From assembly GCF_943734655.1 (NCBI RefSeq), contig NC_071353.1:144504043-144568042 (forward strand): a stretch of 64,000 nt of DNA. Reading direction: 5' to 3'. Shown here in pieces: positions 60,553 to 64,000 of the stretch; the stretch's first letter is position 1; each line of letters starts with the position of its first letter. The stretch is from Sabethes cyaneus. Lineage: Eukaryota; Arthropoda; Insecta; Diptera; Culicidae. Made by a program: the position numbers and the translations under genes. The notes below the pieces were generated by a model that had not been told where the DNA came from, did not search any database, and was given only the letters and a program-made list of their open reading frames with translations.

Positions 60553-61607
60553 CAGAGGGGTTGTGTACAAGACACGACCGCATATATAGGTGACGCAGGA
60601 CTACGTAAGTCTCTTTGTAGTGATAGTGGCATGTATTCATGCTTGTAATCATTCGATTCTTCATGTATACATGCTATATGCAACATATATACATGCTACA
60701 TGCGTTGTATGTAACATTTAGCAAAGTAGTAACATTGTATACGTTCAATTCTCAAAAGATTGTGCATTTGAAAACAATTTAACATAATCAAGAACACAAA
60801 CTATTGCTTTCCTGCTACCTTACTGAAATTAAAGATTGTTTTTATTATCCTTGGTTCCCCACGTTGAAGGGATTTTACCAATTCAATCCTATTTTATCAA
60901 CAGCACATCTTTTCACTACACTTCTAATGAAACGGCAAGCATGCGTATTCATACAGAGTCGTATTATAACCGAACACTATAGCTGTAGCACATTTTTCCA
61001 ACACAGATATCAAATTCACCGAGGTTTTATCGTCTCGCAGTAAAGAATTTGCGATCTGTTAGGACAACAAACTTGTGTCATTTTTTCTGGCATACTTTCC
61101 TAACACAGACATCAAATTGGACTAGGTTAAATCGTGTTCGTAAGAAATCTGTTGACACGAGGGGGCTTTGTTACTCTCTCTGGCGTACTTCCCAAGCAAG
61201 GACATCAAAACGGTCTAGGGAACCGCGGTGTTAAGAAATCTTGTTGAAATGAAGAAACTTGGTCACTTGTTTTGGCTTACTTCCCAAGCACAGATATCAA
61301 ATTGGTATAGGTTTAGATCATAGTAAAGAATCTTCCAACCAATCACGAAGCGAGAATTGTGGTAAAACATAGGTTCATTATTTGCAATTTTTCAATAGTT
61401 CAACATCAGGAATTCTTACTTTTCTTCATTAGGGTCAAGTGTTAGAAGATTTTCCGATCGATTGGTGTAAGAATATTGAAAATCGTTCGGAAAACCGCTG
61501 AGCTATTAGCGCTCAAAACCTTTCATTTTTCGTGACGCTCGCATTTTTCGTTTTTTTTTGGAATGACACCCCATCTCAAAACTTGCTGTAAGACGTAGTC
61601 CTACGTC
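60553..61607 (-). mobile_element. Family A element, copy 3, full length, inserted into another family A copy
   Basis: On the minus strand, GACGTAGTCC-type 5' end at 61607 to CCCCTCTG at 60553 (1055 bp). Flanked by AAAAAT at 60547-60552 and 61608-61613, a 6-bp target duplication. It contains the 93-bp unit array. Confidence 0.8.
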
Positions 61608-61800
61608 AAAAATGAAAATTTTTGAGCGCTAATAGCTTAGCGGTTGCTAGACCTATTTTACATACTTTTACGCCAATCGATCGGAAATTCTTCTACGCAT
61701 CCACACCAATAATGATACCTATTGATTTCTAAGTACAAACTATTGAAAAATTTAAAATAATGAAGTATTGTCCAACTGCAAATCCTCGCTTCGTGATTGG
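61608..61800 (+). mobile_element. Family A, host copy, continuation
   Basis: GAAAATTTTTGAGCGCTAAT and GCCAATCGATCGGAAATTCT follow on from position 80 of the element, then homology is lost near 61800. Confidence 0.7.
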
Positions 61801-62174
61801 CAGAAAAAGACACCATCATAGTTTTAACGTGATTTTAGAAAAATCTGAGGGATTGTGCACAAGACACGACCGCATAGGTGACGTAGGACTACGTAAGTCT
61901 CTTTGTAGCGATAGCAGGATGTATCCATGTATGTAATAATACGATTCTTTCGTTTTCGTTTTGAAAGTGGCATGAAAATATCGCCCGTGACCAGTGAACT
62001 TATTCCCGCCATTTGTTGGTCGTCCGCAACGGCGAAAAGTTCAACTTTTCTCTCGTCGCCTGTGTTATTATGGTATTAACTGGGCAAGAATAAACACTTC
62101 AAATGTTGTGTGATCCGTAAAAAGACCGATTGTTTATTATCATAACTCTAGCTTGCAATAAACTTGCACTAACG

Positions 62175-62300
62175 CACCTAGCGTAATTCTCTTTTCGGTA
62201 AATTGAAGTTCCGATTACCGCTAACCAGGCACGGCTTGCTGCAACGGACCAGCCAGAAAGCCTCAGCAGCTATGCGATCGACGAAGCCGTTCGTGTATGG
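62175..62300 (-). pseudogene. Histone H2B fragment
   Basis: Minus strand reads NGFVDRIAAEAFWLV, matching the H2B core around NSFVNDIFERIAAEASRL, with five residues missing. A degenerate tail follows to a TAG near 62180. The N-terminal half of H2B is absent. H2B pairs with H2A in nucleosomes. This piece cannot do so. It starts about 25-40 bases after the H2A remnant in the same direction, unlike the divergent H2A/H2B pair usual in insect histone units. Confidence 0.6.
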
Positions 62301-62324
62301 TCCTGAGTCACGATGAAACATCAC

Positions 62325-62530
62325 TCCAAGTGGTCAGCTGCAAGTGACGTGGGGGATGATACTGGTCGTTTTGTTGTCGCGAGCAGCATATTTCCTGCCA
62401 ATTTCAGAACTGCAGCAGCCAGATATTCCATCACGGCAGCGAGGCTTGTACTCCAGCTCTAACACGCTCAGCATACTTTCCTTTCCTCAGCAGCCGATAA
62501 ACACGACCAATTGACGACGATGTGCACCGT
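62325..62530 (-). pseudogene. Histone H2A fragment, frameshifted
   Basis: Minus strand reads GRVYRLLRKGKYAERVRAG, then AAVMEYLAAAVLKLAGN in a shifted frame, then AARDNKTTSIIPPRHLQL in a third. These are the H2A histone-fold helices in order, close to canonical H2A (GRVHRLLRKGNYAERVGAG, EYLAAEVLELAGN, AARDNKKTRIIPRHLQL). At least two indels break the frame, so no H2A is made. The sequence is canonical H2A rather than H2A.Z. The N-terminal tail and the C-terminal end are lost. Confidence 0.85.
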
Positions 62531-62589
62531 AAGGCAATGTTTTAAATACAACCTTTAAAATTATGCCACGGATGTGACTCGAAAGCTAC

Positions 62590-62772
62590 CTGCTCGATGT
62601 GTCGCCAACGAAAGCCGCTGACCGAATGACGATGCGCAGTAAAAGGCATAGCAGCCAAAACCATATCGTTCACAGGCGGATGAGTCGATGGATTCTTCGG
62701 TTTGTTGGCGTCTCCTTTGGTGAATTTGTATGTCTTCGTTGCCTTATCCGGAGAAGCAGCAACAGCTGAAGC
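62590..62772 (-). pseudogene. Linker histone H1 fragment
   Basis: Minus strand reads AVAASPDKATKTYKFTKGD, then NKPKNPSTHPPVNDMVLAAM. A lysine, alanine and proline-rich tail leading into HPPxxDMVxAAI is the hallmark of the start of the H1 globular domain. After AAM the homology stops (the expected LKER..SSLQAIKKY is missing). It lies upstream of the H2A and H2B pieces in the same orientation. Confidence 0.65.
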
Positions 62773-63169
62773 TTAACAATTTTCGATCGGATTCTATAGG
62801 GCGTAAATTAAATACGATCATAAGGAAGCTTAACCCATAGTTTATATCGTATATATTTCTGTCATCCGTGCTAGGGAAGCACTGACGTGGAAAGGCCAAT
62901 TCTTAGAAGATTTTCCAATCGATTGGTGTAAGAATATTGAAAATCGATCGGGAAACCACTAAACTATCGTTCAGCGTTCAAAACCTGACCACTTTTCGAG
63001 AAAGATCTTTTGGAATTACCCTCTGTACCAACTACCTTCCTGAAAGACGTAGTCCTACGTCAAAACAATATCATAAAAATATAGACAATTTACTACAAAA
63101 CCCCGTTTAACCACGTGCTAAAATGTGAAATTTTACATTTCGCAATTTTGGCCGCTACTTTATATGGAG

Positions 63170-63520
63170 CCCTTCTTATGGGGAATGGCCGAATTACAAA
63201 TGACCGAAACTCGTTTGGACGAAATAACGAATGGCATAGTAGATCTAATAGAATCACAAATGACCGCATTGCGAACGGCTGAATCACAAATGACCGAAAC
63301 ACATATAGCCGAATGTCATAGAAAATATTCGCTGCGAAAGAAAGAAAGCTGTATCAATCATCTATACTATGCGCCAGAATTTTAAGAAGTGCTTTGTTTC
63401 CTTCATTATTAAATAATTTTCTGAAGTGTACGAAAATATCATTTAATTATTTTATAGTTTTCGGCCAGATTCAGTCAAGATTTGGCTTTTCGTGATTCGG
63501 CCAAATAGGAATTCGCCCTT
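63170..63520. repeat. Degenerate TGACCGAA/ATGGCCGAAT repeats
   Basis: ATGGCCGAATTACAAATGAC, AATCACAAATGACCG (twice), TAGCCGAATG and GATTCGGCCAAATAGG recur over 350 bases. The open frame at 63125-63385 is a product of the repeat. Confidence 0.45.
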
Positions 63521-63604
63521 ACGCGAGTCGGCCTTCTGTGACAGTTGTTAACTATTTTAACTTTAATTTTAACTATTTATTATTCACCCCTTCGGTATCA
63601 ACCC

Positions 63605-64000
63605 GGGGAGTCGATGCGAAGGCTAGAGAAAAGTATCAAGAGCCGGTAGACCTTGGAAAGCCGATAAACTTAGACTGGTGTGATTTCTACCACGGAGGGC
63701 TGCTGTTGCCGTATCAAAAATTTCTCTCCACTGTTCTAGGTCCTGGGCTACTCGTCGTCAATTCGTTGCACATCTCGACATACGTAAGTCGGTTTCAACC
63801 TGGTCGAACCATTAGACCCCTCTATTGCTGGTGCCGGTGGGGTTCTTGAAGAGAACGGATTTCACTGCACAGTCGCTCGGCATCCTTGCGATGTGGCCAG
63901 CGATGCCCACCATAGTCTCCCAACTTTTACCAGGTGTACGATGGGAATCTCTCCAAGTTGTGCCTGAAACTCGTGGTTCACACGTCTACGCCACTCTCCG
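63605..64000 (-). pseudogene. RTE-clade LINE pol, C-terminal fragment (continues past window)
   Basis: Minus strand from 64000 reads GEWRRRVNHEFQAQLGEIP and IVHLVKVGRLWWA, then after a frameshift GHIARMPSDCAVKSVLF and NPTGT, then WFDQVETDLR and AQDLEQWREIF. This is the typical C-terminal region of RTE LINEs after the reverse transcriptase. Frameshifts and a TAA in NRGV* show decay. The upstream part lies beyond the window. Confidence 0.75.

Larger units (their letters stand above)
61845..63061 (-). mobile_element. Family A-ended element carrying histone gene pieces
   Basis: The minus-strand 5' end (63061-62895: GACGTAGGACTACGTC, then TAAGAATATT...GATTTTCCAATCGATTGG in complement) and the 3' end (61945-61845, with GTACAC-like CACAATCCCTCAG) match family A. 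The interior at 61946-62890 instead carries H1-, H2A- and H2B-like remnants. The left flank AAAAAT and right flank AAAACA give only a partial target duplication. Confidence 0.65.

Overview
The window looks like a transposon-rich stretch of an insect nuclear genome, most likely a mosquito. This rests on the mix of repeat families (RTE- and Jockey-type LINE remnants, a Penelope-like element, Helitrons beginning TCTTCTATATAAAAATGG, many small TIR elements, and a CA-repeat element followed by a CGGCCCTCCGGGC motif) and on a partial insect-type kinesin light chain gene at the left edge. The species is inferred, not proven. No gene is complete. The only clearly gene-like coding sequence is the kinesin-light-chain-like end at 1-426.

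Layout. 1-530: 3' end of a kinesin light chain-like gene with two poly(A) signals. 590-3480: a 1.04 kb repeat here called family A, a Helitron end, an RTE fragment and a possible solo LTR. 3480-6500: no gene recognised. 6520-10470: RTE remnant, then two Helitrons joined head to tail. 10550-14250: Penelope-like fragment and a frameshifted LINE, both on the minus strand. 14400-18500: GC-richer, mostly non-coding, possibly regulatory. 18500-29100: nested repeats, including a 1.57 kb palindrome (23238-24811) and a 1.53 kb TIR element (27131-28663). 29100-32480: no recognised gene, with a GC-rich island. 32480-43650: degenerate TTTTCGAC-type satellite, a long inverted repeat filled with other elements, a second family A copy and 1.7 kb of a pure TCCTG pentamer. 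44650-48320: GC-rich non-coding island. 49430-51935: a TIR element interrupted by a hAT-like element with an 8-bp target duplication. 52060-55990: hairpin, CA-repeat element, LINE remnant and purine-rich satellite. 56000-59300: GC-rich island with weak coding-like stretches. 59600-63061: satellite followed by nested family A copies. 63600-64000: RTE remnant.

The most interesting structure is at 61845-63061. This is a family A-type element whose usual interior is replaced by broken pieces of three histone genes (H1, H2A, H2B), all in the element's sense direction and bounded by family A ends. Next to it, one family A copy has inserted into another. That defines the element ends (GACGTAGG...CCCCTCTG) and a 6-bp AT-rich target duplication. 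There is no operon-like cooperation between genes here. The window is mainly a record of successive insertions into TTTTCGAC-type satellite and earlier transposons, alternating with GC-rich islands that may carry regulatory DNA of a gene outside the window.
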